Below are positions 9,089 to 16,898 of a DNA stretch of 64,000 bases, piece after piece; within the stretch, counting starts at the first letter, position 1; each line of letters begins with the position of its first letter. The notes under the pieces were generated by a model that had not been told where the DNA came from, did not search any database, and saw only the letters and a list, made by a program, of their open reading frames with translations. Both the position numbers and the translations under genes were made by a program. The stretch is from the NCBI RefSeq assembly GCF_011801125.1, contig NZ_CP046171.1, forward strand, positions 1,426,001 through 1,490,000. Direction: 5' to 3'. The stretch is from Nocardia brasiliensis. GTDB taxonomy: Bacteria > Actinomycetota > Actinomycetes > Mycobacteriales > Mycobacteriaceae.

Positions 9089-9733
9089 GTGACCACGGTG
9101 GGCAGGCAGTACGGCGGGCGCGCCGTCGCGGAACGCAAGGCGGAACGACGCCTGCGCTTCCTCGACGCGGCGACGCGGATCTTCGCCGAGCGCGGCTACG
9201 CGAACTGCTCGCTTGCCGATGTCTGCACCGCGGCGGGCCTGTCCAAGCGGCAGTTCTACGAGGAATTCCAGACCAGGGAGGACGTGCTGGTCGGCGCCTA
9301 CGACCGAATTCAGGACGAGGCCGCGGCGGCGCTGCTGCCCGTGCTGGCCGACCTCGATCCGCGCGCCGATCTGACCGCCGCGATGACCGCGGTGGTCTCG
9401 GCCTATCTGGGGTCGATCGGTTCGGATCCGTTCCGCGCCAAGGTCGCTTTCATCGAAGTGGTCGGCGTCAGCGACCGGATGGAGCGGCACCGCCGCGAAC
9501 GGCGGCACGCGTGGGCGGCGATGATCGAGGCCGCCGTCGTGCCGAGGGTGGCCCCCGGCGCCCGGATTCGCGGCGGCTCAGCCTGGGGCGCGAGCGCGCT
9601 CATCGGCGCGATCAACGGACTCGCGCACGAGTGGGTGCTCGCCGAACCGCGCCCCGCGGTGGGCGAACTCGTGGATGTGCTGGTGTCGATGGCGTTGTCG
9701 CTGCTGGATGTGCCGGGTCAGCGCACCGCGTAG
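9089..9733 (+). CDS. TetR-family transcriptional regulator
   Basis: About 214 residues. The N-terminal helix-turn-helix covers roughly residues 25-70 (FLDAATRIFAERGY...LADVCTAAGLSKRQFYEEF), followed by a helical ligand-binding domain. The GTG at 9089 gives a normal-length TetR N-terminus; the frame is open to 9002, but that extension would be longer than usual. Divergent from the secreted lipase, which it probably controls. Its last 16 bp overlap the end of a converging TetR gene. Confidence 0.82.
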   Translation: MTTVGRQYGGRAVAERKAERRLRFLDAATRIFAERGYANCSLADVCTAAGLSKRQFYEEFQTREDVLVGAYDRIQDEAAAALLPVLADLDPRADLTAAMTAVVSAYLGSIGSDPFRAKVAFIEVVGVSDRMERHRRERRHAWAAMIEAAVVPRVAPGARIRGGSAWGASALIGAINGLAHEWVLAEPRPAVGELVDVLVSMALSLLDVPGQRTA

Positions 9734-10353
9734 TCGGCCAGTGCCGGCGCCAGCGCGTCGAACGCGACGCCGATGTATTCGATGATCGCCGCGGCGATCT
9801 CGTCGTTCGACTGACCGGCGAGGGTGCGCCGCATGGTCTCCTCGAACAGCACCCGGTGCACCCCGGCCAGCTGGGCTGCCGCTACGCGTGGCGTGATATC
9901 CGTTGCGGCCGCTCCGGTTTCGGCGGCCAGGGTCGCGGCGAGGGCCTGCTGGCGGTCGTCGTGGAACTCGCGGAGCCGGGCGAGCAGTGCCGGGCTGTCG
10001 GCGATCATCCCCGCGAACTCGGGGCCGGAGAAGCCGGCCACCGGGTCCTGTTCGGTGGCCGCGGTGAGGTAGGCGGCGCGCAGGGCCGCCAGCGCGGACT
10101 GGCCGGGCTCGCGCTCGCGGACGACGCGGGCCAGTTCGTCGATGAACACCTCACGCAGGTCGAGGGCCAGGTCCTCCTTGCGGGGGAAGTAGTTGGTGAC
10201 CGTCATCTTGGCCACCTGCGCGGCGGCCGCGACATCGGCGATCGTCACCTTGTCGAAGCCGTGCTCGAGGAACAGCCTGGTCGCGTGATCGGAGATGTTT
10301 TCCCTGGTCTGCAGCTTTTTCCGGTCCCTGAGCGACATCTGTTCCGTGGTCAT
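9718..10353 (-). CDS. TetR-family transcriptional regulator
   Basis: About 211 residues. The HTH reads ISDHATRLFLEHGF, VTIADVAAAAQVAKMTVTNYF at roughly residues 22-60, the usual TetR pattern. ATG 10353 is preferred over an ATG at 10380, which would overlap the probable operator. A perfect ATATC-T-GATAT palindrome (10363-10373) lies 10 bp upstream of the start, consistent with autoregulation. It converges on the preceding TetR gene with a 16-bp tail overlap and is divergent from the promoter leading toward the sigma-factor gene. Confidence 0.85.
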   Translation of the reverse strand: MTTEQMSLRDRKKLQTRENISDHATRLFLEHGFDKVTIADVAAAAQVAKMTVTNYFPRKEDLALDLREVFIDELARVVREREPGQSALAALRAAYLTAATEQDPVAGFSGPEFAGMIADSPALLARLREFHDDRQQALAATLAAETGAAATDITPRVAAAQLAGVHRVLFEETMRRTLAGQSNDEIAAAIIEYIGVAFDALAPALADYAVR

Positions 10354-10362
10354 GCAGACACC

Positions 10363-10373
10363 ATATCTGATAT
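10363..10373. promoter_or_regulatory. Operator palindrome upstream of the TetR gene
   Basis: ATATC-T-GATAT, perfect 5-1-5 symmetry, between the TetR start (10353) and the opposite-facing promoter at 10390. Well placed for TetR to control both directions. Confidence 0.5.
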
Positions 10374-10389
10374 CGACCAAAATTTATGC

Positions 10390-10418
10390 TTGACACATTT
10401 TTAGGTCTGTTCTAAGTT
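10390..10418 (+). promoter_or_regulatory. Sigma-70-type promoter facing right
   Basis: TTGACA (10390-10395), a 17-bp spacer and TAAGTT (10413-10418). The -35 is a consensus match and the spacing is ideal. TTAG...CTAA (10401-10415) inside the spacer is a possible operator, and a 7-5-7 hairpin (10422-10440) would lie at the 5' end of the RNA. The local sequence is AT-rich compared with its surroundings. Confidence 0.6.
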
Positions 10419-10525
10419 TGTCTTCGTCACCGAGACGAAGGAGCACCACCGCCTTGAACCACGGACTTGTCGTAGCGATCCCGGCCCGTACCAGCACCAC
10501 CATCGACCCGCAGGGAGCAGCCATC

Positions 10526-10738
10526 ATGGCCGACAAGACCACCGCGCAGACCGCCATCGACGCCGCCCTCCGGCACTTCGGCATGCCGCAGGACGCAGCG
10601 GCAAAGACGCGAAACAAGCAGCACGCCAACGGGTTTCCCGGGGCGGCCCGGCTCGACCGGAAGAGTGGGCGGTTGCGTCAGCGCAGCGCCGTCCGGGTGG
10701 CCCCGCAGCGTCCGCTGCGGATCCCCGGTCGCGGCTGA
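10526..10738 (+). CDS. Small basic hypothetical protein in the sigma-factor leader
   Basis: ATG at 10526 with GGGAG about 8 bp upstream, 70 codons to TGA. The product starts MADKTTAQTAIDAALRHFGM and is rich in Arg/Lys in its second half (DRKSGRLRQRSAVRVAPQR). I recognise no family. It lies between a good promoter (10390) and a strong hairpin (10772-10814) that precedes the sigma gene, so it may be a small protein or a leader ORF. Coding status is unproven. Confidence 0.4.
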   Translation: MADKTTAQTAIDAALRHFGMPQDAAAKTRNKQHANGFPGAARLDRKSGRLRQRSAVRVAPQRPLRIPGRG

Positions 10739-10771
10739 GTCCGCGCACTGCCCCTTCTTCCCGCATGAACG

Positions 10772-10814
10772 CCGGGATCGAGTCCGCCGAGGGGAAGTCT
10801 CGGCTCGATCCCGG
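10772..10814 (+). terminator. Strong hairpin in the sigma-factor leader
   Basis: Perfect 11-bp arms CCGGGATCGAG (10772-10782) and CTCGATCCCGG (10804-10814) enclose a second 5-bp stem CCGAG/CTCGG (10787-10791, 10799-10803). It lies 33 bp after the small ORF and 60 bp before the sigma-factor start. It could be a terminator or attenuator. There is no U-tract. The span 10354-10874 otherwise holds only the promoter, operators and small ORF listed here. Confidence 0.65.
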
Positions 10815-10874
10815 TGTTCGACATCAGGCGGAACGTTCCGCCGGCCAGGCCCCGTTGCTTCGGAAGGACCCACC

Positions 10875-11825
10875 GTGACCACGTATTGCACCGCTCGCCC
10901 GGCTCCGCTCAGCGGCACCGTCTCCGAGGACCCGATCAAGGACTATCTGCGGCTCATCGGCCGCACTCCGCTGCTGACCGCGACGCAGGAGGTCGAGCTG
11001 GCCACCCGCATCGAGGCGGGCGTGCACGCCGAGCAGCGGTTGGCCGAGGAGCACGAGCTCGATGCCGCGGAGCGCCGGGTGTTGCGCAGGCGAGTCGCCG
11101 AGGGGCAGCGGGCCAAGGATCACATGGTGGAGGCGAACCTGCGCCTGGTCGTCTCGATCGCCAAGCGCTACCCGCTGCCCACCGGCATGTCACTGCTCGA
11201 CCTCGTGCAGGAGGGCACCCTCGGGATGATGCGCGCGGTAGAGAAGTTCGATCATCACCGCGGGCTCAAGTTCTCGACCTACGCGACCTGGTGGATCAAG
11301 CAGGGCATCGGGCGTGCCCTCGCCGACCAGGGCCGCACCATCCGGATTCCGGTGCACGTGGTCGAGGTGCTCAACCGGGTGACCCGCGCGCAGCGCGCGT
11401 TGACCCAGCAGCTCGGGCGCGCCGCCACCGCGGCGGAGCTGGCGGCCGAACTGGACCTGACCGAGGACAAGGTGCGCGAGGTCCTCGACTATGCGCGCGA
11501 ACCGATTTCGCTGCACACCCCGATGGGTGACGACGCGGGCGAGTTCGGTGAGCTGATCGCCGACACCGCGCCGGACCCGGCCGAGGTGGCGTTGGCCACG
11601 TCGGTGCGCGGCCACCTCGACAAGGTGCTCGCCGGGCTGGCCGCGCGCGAAGCCGAGGTGCTCGCCCTGCGTTTCGGCCTGCACGGCGGCGATCCGAAGT
11701 CGCTCGACGAGATCGGCAAGGTCTACGGCGTCTCCCGGGAACGGGCCAGGCAGATCGAGGCCAAGGGGCTGGCGAAGCTGCGGCAGGCGACCCGCGCGCG
11801 GGCGCTGGAGGGTCTGCTCGGCTGA
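10875..11825 (+). CDS. Group 2 RNA polymerase sigma-70 factor (SigB/HrdB-like)
   Basis: A 316-residue sigma factor. Region 1.2 (DPIKDYLRLIGRTPLLT) is at 19-35; regions 2.1-2.4 are at about 85-165, including FSTYATWWIKQGIGRAL and RTIRIPVHVVE; region 3 follows; region 4 contains FGLHGGDPKSLDEIGKVYGV and SRERARQIEAKGLAKLR. The length and the short N-terminus (no acidic 1.1 region) indicate a stress-type group 2 factor rather than the primary sigma. The GTG at 10875 is preceded by GGAAGGA. It has an unusually long structured leader (promoter at 10390). Confidence 0.9.
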   Translation: MTTYCTARPAPLSGTVSEDPIKDYLRLIGRTPLLTATQEVELATRIEAGVHAEQRLAEEHELDAAERRVLRRRVAEGQRAKDHMVEANLRLVVSIAKRYPLPTGMSLLDLVQEGTLGMMRAVEKFDHHRGLKFSTYATWWIKQGIGRALADQGRTIRIPVHVVEVLNRVTRAQRALTQQLGRAATAAELAAELDLTEDKVREVLDYAREPISLHTPMGDDAGEFGELIADTAPDPAEVALATSVRGHLDKVLAGLAAREAEVLALRFGLHGGDPKSLDEIGKVYGVSRERARQIEAKGLAKLRQATRARALEGLLG

Positions 11826-11900
11826 GGCTTGCTCCCCGCGCGGCTGTCGCTGCCGTGTCGCTGGACGGACAGTCCGGCCGTATCCGACCATACTGAGGCA

Positions 11901-13931
11901 ATGACCGGTGCAGTCGCTGTCGCCGAGAAAGCCCCCGAGCCGATGAGCCGGGCGAAGATCAACCTCGTGTTCGCCACGATTGTGCTCGGCATGCTGCTGG
12001 CGGCACTGGATCAGACGATCGTCTCGACCGCACTGCCGACGATCGTCGCCGACCTCGGCGAGGCGGGCCACATGGCCTGGGTGGTCACGGCCTACCTGCT
12101 CGCCGAGGCGGTGGCGACCGCGCTGGCGGGCAAGCTCGGCGACCTGTTCGGGCGCAAGCTGATCTTTCAGCTCAGTGCGCTGATCTTCATCGCGGGCTCG
12201 ATGATCGCGGGCCTGGCCAACGGGATGACGATGCTGATCGTGGCCCGCGGGATCCAGGGGTTCGGCGGCGGCGGGCTGATGGTCACCGCGATGGCGCTGA
12301 TCGCCGACACCATCCCGCTGCGCCAGCGGGGCAAATATCAGGGCGCGCTCGGCGCGGTGTTCGGCGTCACCACGGTGATCGGCCCCACCCTCGGCGGGCT
12401 GTTCACCGATCACGCGAGCTGGCGCTGGTGCTTCTACGTCAACGTTCCGGTCGCGATCCTCATGATCGCGATGTCGGCGCGCATCATCCCCCGGGTCCGC
12501 GCCGCCGTCAAGCCGATCATCGATTACGCGGGCATCGGCCTTGTCGCGGTGGCGGTTTCGACGCTGATCCTCGGCTTGGAGTGGGGCGGTCAGGAATATC
12601 CGTGGGGGTCGGCGACCATCCTCGGCCTGTTCACGGCCGCCGCGGTGTTGTTCGCGGCGTTCGTGGCCGTCGAGCTGCGGGCGAAAGAACCGATGCTGCC
12701 CATGGGTTTGTTCCGCAGCCGGGTCTTCACCGTCTGCTCGATCCTGAGCTTCATCTGTGGCTTCGCCATGCTCGGCTCGATCACCTATCTGCCCGCGTAT
12801 CTGCAATACGTGGACGGGGTTTCGGCCACCATGTCGGGCGTGCGGTCGCTGCCGCTGGTAGCCGGGTTGCTGGTCACCTCGATCCTGTCCGGCCAGGTGG
12901 TCGGCAAGACCGGCCACTACCGCTACTTCCCGATCGTCGGCACGCTGGTGATGGCGCTCGGGCTGTATCTGATGTCGACCATGGGTCGCGACACCGGCAT
13001 CTGGGAAGAGTCGCTGTACATGCTGGTGCTCGGTCTCGGCATCGGCCTTACCATGCAGGTGCTCACCATCGTCGTGCAGAACACCGTGCCCTACGCCCAG
13101 CTCGGCACCGCCACCTCCGGTGTGACCTTCTTCCGCACCCTCGGAAGTACGTTCGGCACAGCGATTTTCGGCACCCTGTACAGCAACGAGATCGGCCCGA
13201 ACCTGCGCGCCGCGCTGCTGGAGGCCAAGGTGGTGTCGCCCGAGGTGGCCGCGAATCCGCAGTCGCTGCAAGCGGTTCCGCACGAGGTGGCGGCCCCGAT
13301 CATCGACGCCTACGCCGACACCATCGATCACGTCTTCGTCTGGGTGGTTCCGGTCGCGCTCGTCGGTTTCATCGTCGCCTGGTTCCTGAAAGAGGTGCCG
13401 TTGCGCGACAGCGCCCGGGTGAGCGCGGGCGATGTGGGCGAGGGCTTTTCGGTCCCGGATTCGTCCGATCGCGTGGTGCAGCTGGAACGGGCGATCGCGG
13501 GAACCATGCGCAAGGACGGCGACCGTCCGATCGGGCCGCGCATTCTCGCGGACGCGGGAAGCGCGCTGAGCCGCGGTGAGGCGTGGGCGCTCGGGCAGGT
13601 CTACCTGCGTGTTCGTGCGGGCGGTACCGCCTCGCTCGACGCGATCGCGCGAGCGCACCGGCTGCCCGACGATGTGCTCGCGCCGATCTATCGCAGGGTG
13701 GCCGAGCGCGGCTATCTCGTCGACGACGGCCGCGAGCTGCGCCTGACCGAGAGCGGACAGTCCGAGCTGGATCGGGTCAAGGCGGCCTGGCGTCGCTGGC
13801 TCGACGCCAGGCTCGACGACTGGAGCAACGACGACCCCGCCGATCGCGCGCTGTTCGACCAGGCCTTGGACAACCTCGCGGGCAAACTGCTCGAACAGGA
13901 AGCGGCCGAACACGAGCACGCGCGGTCCTGA
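11901..13931 (+). CDS. DHA2-type MFS multidrug exporter with C-terminal winged-helix-like domain
   Basis: About 676 residues. Residues ~15-495 form a 14-helix EmrB/QacA-type transporter with ALDQTIVSTALPTI in helix 1 and the antiporter motif C (GVTTVIGPTLGGLF) in helix 5. After a linker, the last ~130 residues form a soluble domain (SRGEAWALGQVYLRVRAGG...LDAIARAHRLPDDVLAPIYRRVAERGYLVDDGRELRLTESG) with the look of a MarR-like winged helix. ATG 11901 has TGAGG upstream. A PadR regulator follows. Probably drug or lipid export; substrate unknown. Confidence 0.87.
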   Translation: MTGAVAVAEKAPEPMSRAKINLVFATIVLGMLLAALDQTIVSTALPTIVADLGEAGHMAWVVTAYLLAEAVATALAGKLGDLFGRKLIFQLSALIFIAGSMIAGLANGMTMLIVARGIQGFGGGGLMVTAMALIADTIPLRQRGKYQGALGAVFGVTTVIGPTLGGLFTDHASWRWCFYVNVPVAILMIAMSARIIPRVRAAVKPIIDYAGIGLVAVAVSTLILGLEWGGQEYPWGSATILGLFTAAAVLFAAFVAVELRAKEPMLPMGLFRSRVFTVCSILSFICGFAMLGSITYLPAYLQYVDGVSATMSGVRSLPLVAGLLVTSILSGQVVGKTGHYRYFPIVGTLVMALGLYLMSTMGRDTGIWEESLYMLVLGLGIGLTMQVLTIVVQNTVPYAQLGTATSGVTFFRTLGSTFGTAIFGTLYSNEIGPNLRAALLEAKVVSPEVAANPQSLQAVPHEVAAPIIDAYADTIDHVFVWVVPVALVGFIVAWFLKEVPLRDSARVSAGDVGEGFSVPDSSDRVVQLERAIAGTMRKDGDRPIGPRILADAGSALSRGEAWALGQVYLRVRAGGTASLDAIARAHRLPDDVLAPIYRRVAERGYLVDDGRELRLTESGQSELDRVKAAWRRWLDARLDDWSNDDPADRALFDQALDNLAGKLLEQEAAEHEHARS

Positions 13932-13981
13932 ACACGGCCGGACCCCGCGAATGTCGGCGCGGTAGCGGCTTGCCGGGCTAA

Positions 13982-14011
13982 TACTCGTGCACGTATATTC
14001 GTAGACGAGTA
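13982..14011. promoter_or_regulatory. Probable PadR operator
   Basis: TACTCGT (13982-13988) and ACGAGTA (14005-14011) are perfect 7-bp inverted arms with a 16-bp AT-rich spacer, immediately before the AAGGAGG ribosome-binding site of the PadR gene. The geometry suits an autoregulating PadR dimer. Confidence 0.55.
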
Positions 14012-14021
14012 AGGAGGTGTG

Positions 14022-14675
14022 ATGGCCGGCAAGCGCAAGGTGAACAACCTGCTCGCGCTCGCGGTGCTCTCGGTGATGATCGAGCGGCCGATGCACCGCT
14101 ACGAAATCGCCCAAACCCTGCGCGAGCACGGCAAAGACCACGACATGGCGATCAAGTGGGGTTCGCTGTACACGGTCGTGCAGAGCATGGCGAAGGCCGG
14201 CTTTCTCGAGGTCGTCGGCAGTGAGCGCGACGGCGCGCGACCCGAACGCGTGATCTATCGCATCACCGATCAGGGCCGTGCCGAACTCGCCGACTGGACA
14301 AGGGAATTGGTCGCGGAGCCGGAGCCCGAGCAGCGCCGGTTCATCGCGGGCCTGTCCGTGCTGTCGGTGCTGCCGCCGGACGAGGTGGTCGAGCTGCTCG
14401 GGCAGCGCCTGGCCGCGCTCGGTCGCACCATCGATGCCGTGCACGGCGAACTCGACAAACTCGCGAAGAGCGCACTGCCCCGGCTGTTCACCGTCGAGAC
14501 CGAGTACGGCGTCGCGATGCTGGAAGCCGAACTCGCCTGGACGCGTTCGTTCCGCGACGCGATCCGCGACGGCACGTTCGATGGGGTGGACTGGTGGCGG
14601 CAGCTGCACACCGGTGGCTTCCACGCCGCCGAGGCGATCGCCGCGGTGAAGGAGGAGATGGACCGGCAGAGCTGA
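14022..14675 (+). CDS. PadR-family transcriptional regulator
   Basis: 217 residues. The PadR winged helix is at residues ~5-90 (LLALAVLSVMIERPMHRYEIAQTLREHG, then WGSLYTVVQSMAKAGFLEVV), followed by a Vir-like helical C-terminal domain. ATG 14022 lies 4 nt after AGGAGG (14012-14017); an upstream GTG at 14019 would overlap that site. It follows the MFS exporter by 90 bp on the same strand, the usual arrangement for a PadR that represses a drug exporter. Confidence 0.88.
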   Translation: MAGKRKVNNLLALAVLSVMIERPMHRYEIAQTLREHGKDHDMAIKWGSLYTVVQSMAKAGFLEVVGSERDGARPERVIYRITDQGRAELADWTRELVAEPEPEQRRFIAGLSVLSVLPPDEVVELLGQRLAALGRTIDAVHGELDKLAKSALPRLFTVETEYGVAMLEAELAWTRSFRDAIRDGTFDGVDWWRQLHTGGFHAAEAIAAVKEEMDRQS

Positions 14676-14858
14676 ATCAGAGACCGAGCTCGGCGGGGTG
14701 CGGCAACACCGCCGCCGAGCCCGATGGAACAGTCTCGAACCGCGCCCGCGTGCGCGCACCCGGCTACAAGGCTGGCAACCACAGGATAACCGGGTGTGTG
14801 GTGCCCGGGTCGGTTCGGGGAGTGGCAAGAAATCCGCAATACGATCCTGGAGACACCC

Positions 14859-16064
14859 ATGTCCGAAACACGAACCGCGCTGGTGATCGGCGGCGGCATC
14901 GCCGGGCCGGTCGCCGCGACCGCCCTGCGCAAGGCGGGCATCGACGCCCGCGTCTACGAGGCCTATCCCGGCCCCTCCTACAACATCGGCAGCGGACTCG
15001 CGCTGGCGCCGAACGGCATTGCCGCGCTTGACCTCATCGGTGCGGGCGATGCCGTCCGTGCCATCGCTTACCCGGTGACCGGGCAGCGTCTGTCGGTCGG
15101 CGCCAAGCGCTACACCGTGCCCGGGGTGCCCGGCATGGCGTTGCACATGGTGGACCGCAGCGCACTGCATCGCGTCCTGCATGATCACGCGGTCGCGGCG
15201 GGCGTCGGGTTCGAATACGACAAGCGTCTGGTCGACGTCGTCGAGGACGAGCCGGGCTGTACCGCCCACTTCGCCGACGGCAGCACCGCCACGGCCGACG
15301 TGGTGATCGGTGCGGACGGCATCCGCTCGACGGTGCGCCGCCTGATCGACCCGGACGCGCCGGGCCCGGAGTACACCGGCATGCTCGGCTTCGGCGCGAT
15401 CACCGACCGCGCCGCCGATATCGAACCCGGCACGATGACCTTCGCCTTCGGCAAACGGGCGTACTACCTGTACGGGAAGACCCCGGACGGCCGCGTGATG
15501 TGGGGCGCCAACCTGCCGAGCGAGCAATATCTGTCCCTCACCGAGGCGCGCGCGGTTCCGGCCGCGCACTGGCTCGAGGTGCTGCGTGAGGTCTACGGCG
15601 ACGACATGCCCGGCGGCGAGCTCGCGCGCAACACCACCGAGGAACAGTTGGAGATCACCGGCGCGCTGCACATCATGCCGCCGGTGCCGCACTGGTTCCG
15701 CGGTCGCATGGTGCTGGTCGGCGACGCCGTGCACGCACCGTCCAACAGTTCGGGGCAGGGCGCGTCGCTGGCCGTCGAGAGCGCCGTCCAGCTGGCGCGG
15801 TGCCTGCGCGACCTGCCGACGCCGAACGCCGCGTTCGTCGCCTACGAGCGCTTGCGCCGGGCGCGGGTCGAGCGGATCGCGGCCACCGCGGCGAAGGTCA
15901 ACCACAGCAAGACGCCGGGACCGGTGGGCCGCAAGATCATGCGTCTGCTGCTGCCGCTCATGGTCAGAACCGTGCTGAACCCAGAGAAGACCCAGGGACC
16001 GAACGTCCGATACCGGATCGACTGGGACGCGCCGGTGCAGCGCGAACTCACCGCCGTGGCCTGA
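14859..16064 (+). CDS. FAD-dependent aromatic-type monooxygenase
   Basis: 401 residues of the PHBH/UbiH-type flavoprotein family. The FAD-binding GGGIAG is at 11-16, the DG motif is in GADGIRSTVRR, and the second FAD motif is in GDAVHAPSNSSGQGASLAVE. Such enzymes hydroxylate aromatic or polyketide rings using NAD(P)H and O2. ATG 14859 is preceded by GGAG; the frame is open to 14796 but the sequence before it lacks family features. No pathway partners are adjacent, so the substrate is unknown. Confidence 0.87.
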   Translation: MSETRTALVIGGGIAGPVAATALRKAGIDARVYEAYPGPSYNIGSGLALAPNGIAALDLIGAGDAVRAIAYPVTGQRLSVGAKRYTVPGVPGMALHMVDRSALHRVLHDHAVAAGVGFEYDKRLVDVVEDEPGCTAHFADGSTATADVVIGADGIRSTVRRLIDPDAPGPEYTGMLGFGAITDRAADIEPGTMTFAFGKRAYYLYGKTPDGRVMWGANLPSEQYLSLTEARAVPAAHWLEVLREVYGDDMPGGELARNTTEEQLEITGALHIMPPVPHWFRGRMVLVGDAVHAPSNSSGQGASLAVESAVQLARCLRDLPTPNAAFVAYERLRRARVERIAATAAKVNHSKTPGPVGRKIMRLLLPLMVRTVLNPEKTQGPNVRYRIDWDAPVQRELTAVA

Positions 16065-16130
16065 GGGTTCGAACCGGGCGGGCTGATGGCCCGTACCCTA
16101 GGAGACCACCGAAACGACCCTGGGGGACCT

Positions 16131-16898
16131 GTGCAACCTGACCATCAGCCCGCCTTACACCTGACCGGCCTGTACAAACGCTTCGGCGGTCCATGGGTGG
16201 TCGACAACGTGAGTCTCGTGGTGCCGCCGGGCTCGTTCTACGGCCTGGTCGGCCCCAACGGGGCGGGTAAGACGACGACTTTGTCGATGGCCTGCGGGCT
16301 GCTGCGGCCCGACGGTGGGCGGGCCGAGATCTTCGGTGCCGACGTCTGGGCCGACCCGGTGCGCGCGAAGACACTGGCCGGCGTGCTGCCGGACGGGCTC
16401 GCGCTGCCGGAACGGCTCACCGGACGCGAATTGCTCACCTACACCGGCCTTTTGCGTGGCATGCCGGAGCGCGTCGTCGCCGAGCGCGCCGACGAGCTGC
16501 TCGCGGTGTTCGAATTGACCGCCGCCGAAGGCACTCTCGTCGTCGACTATTCGGCGGGCATGCGTAAGAAGATCGGACTGGCCACCGCGCTGCTGCACGG
16601 GCCGAAGCTGCTGGTGCTCGACGAGCCGTTCGAAGCCGTTGATCCGGTGTCGGCGAGCACGATTCGCACCATCCTGCAGCGCTTCGTCGCGGCGGGCGGT
16701 TCGGTGGTGCTGTCGAGCCATGTGATGGCGCTGGTGGAGAACATGTGCGATCGCGTCGCGGTGATCAGCGGGGGACGGGTGGTCGCCGCGGGCACCTTGG
16801 CGGAGGTACGCGGCGAGAACACGCTGGAGGAGACCTTCGTCCGGCTGGTCGGCGGCCGGGTCGGCGGGGAGGACGGGCTGTCGTGGCTGGCGTCTTGA
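16131..16898 (+). CDS. ABC transporter ATP-binding protein
   Basis: 255 residues. Walker A GPNGAGKTTT at 41-50, signature YSAGMRKK, Walker B LLVLDEPFEAVD, and a switch histidine in SSHVMAL. It matches the DrrA/CcmA-like exporter ATPase family. The GTG at 16131 is preferred because GGGGGA lies 4-9 bp upstream; the frame is open to 16086. Its end overlaps the following permease gene by 16 bp, so the two are one unit. Confidence 0.9.
   Translation: MQPDHQPALHLTGLYKRFGGPWVVDNVSLVVPPGSFYGLVGPNGAGKTTTLSMACGLLRPDGGRAEIFGADVWADPVRAKTLAGVLPDGLALPERLTGRELLTYTGLLRGMPERVVAERADELLAVFELTAAEGTLVVDYSAGMRKKIGLATALLHGPKLLVLDEPFEAVDPVSASTIRTILQRFVAAGGSVVLSSHVMALVENMCDRVAVISGGRVVAAGTLAEVRGENTLEETFVRLVGGRVGGEDGLSWLAS

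Noticed and set aside
11190..15905. A 1571-codon open frame on the minus strand
   Set aside because: It runs opposite the sigma factor, MFS exporter, PadR and monooxygenase genes, all with clear domains. Its translation is His/Arg/Gly-rich with no recognisable domain, a typical antisense frame in high-GC DNA.
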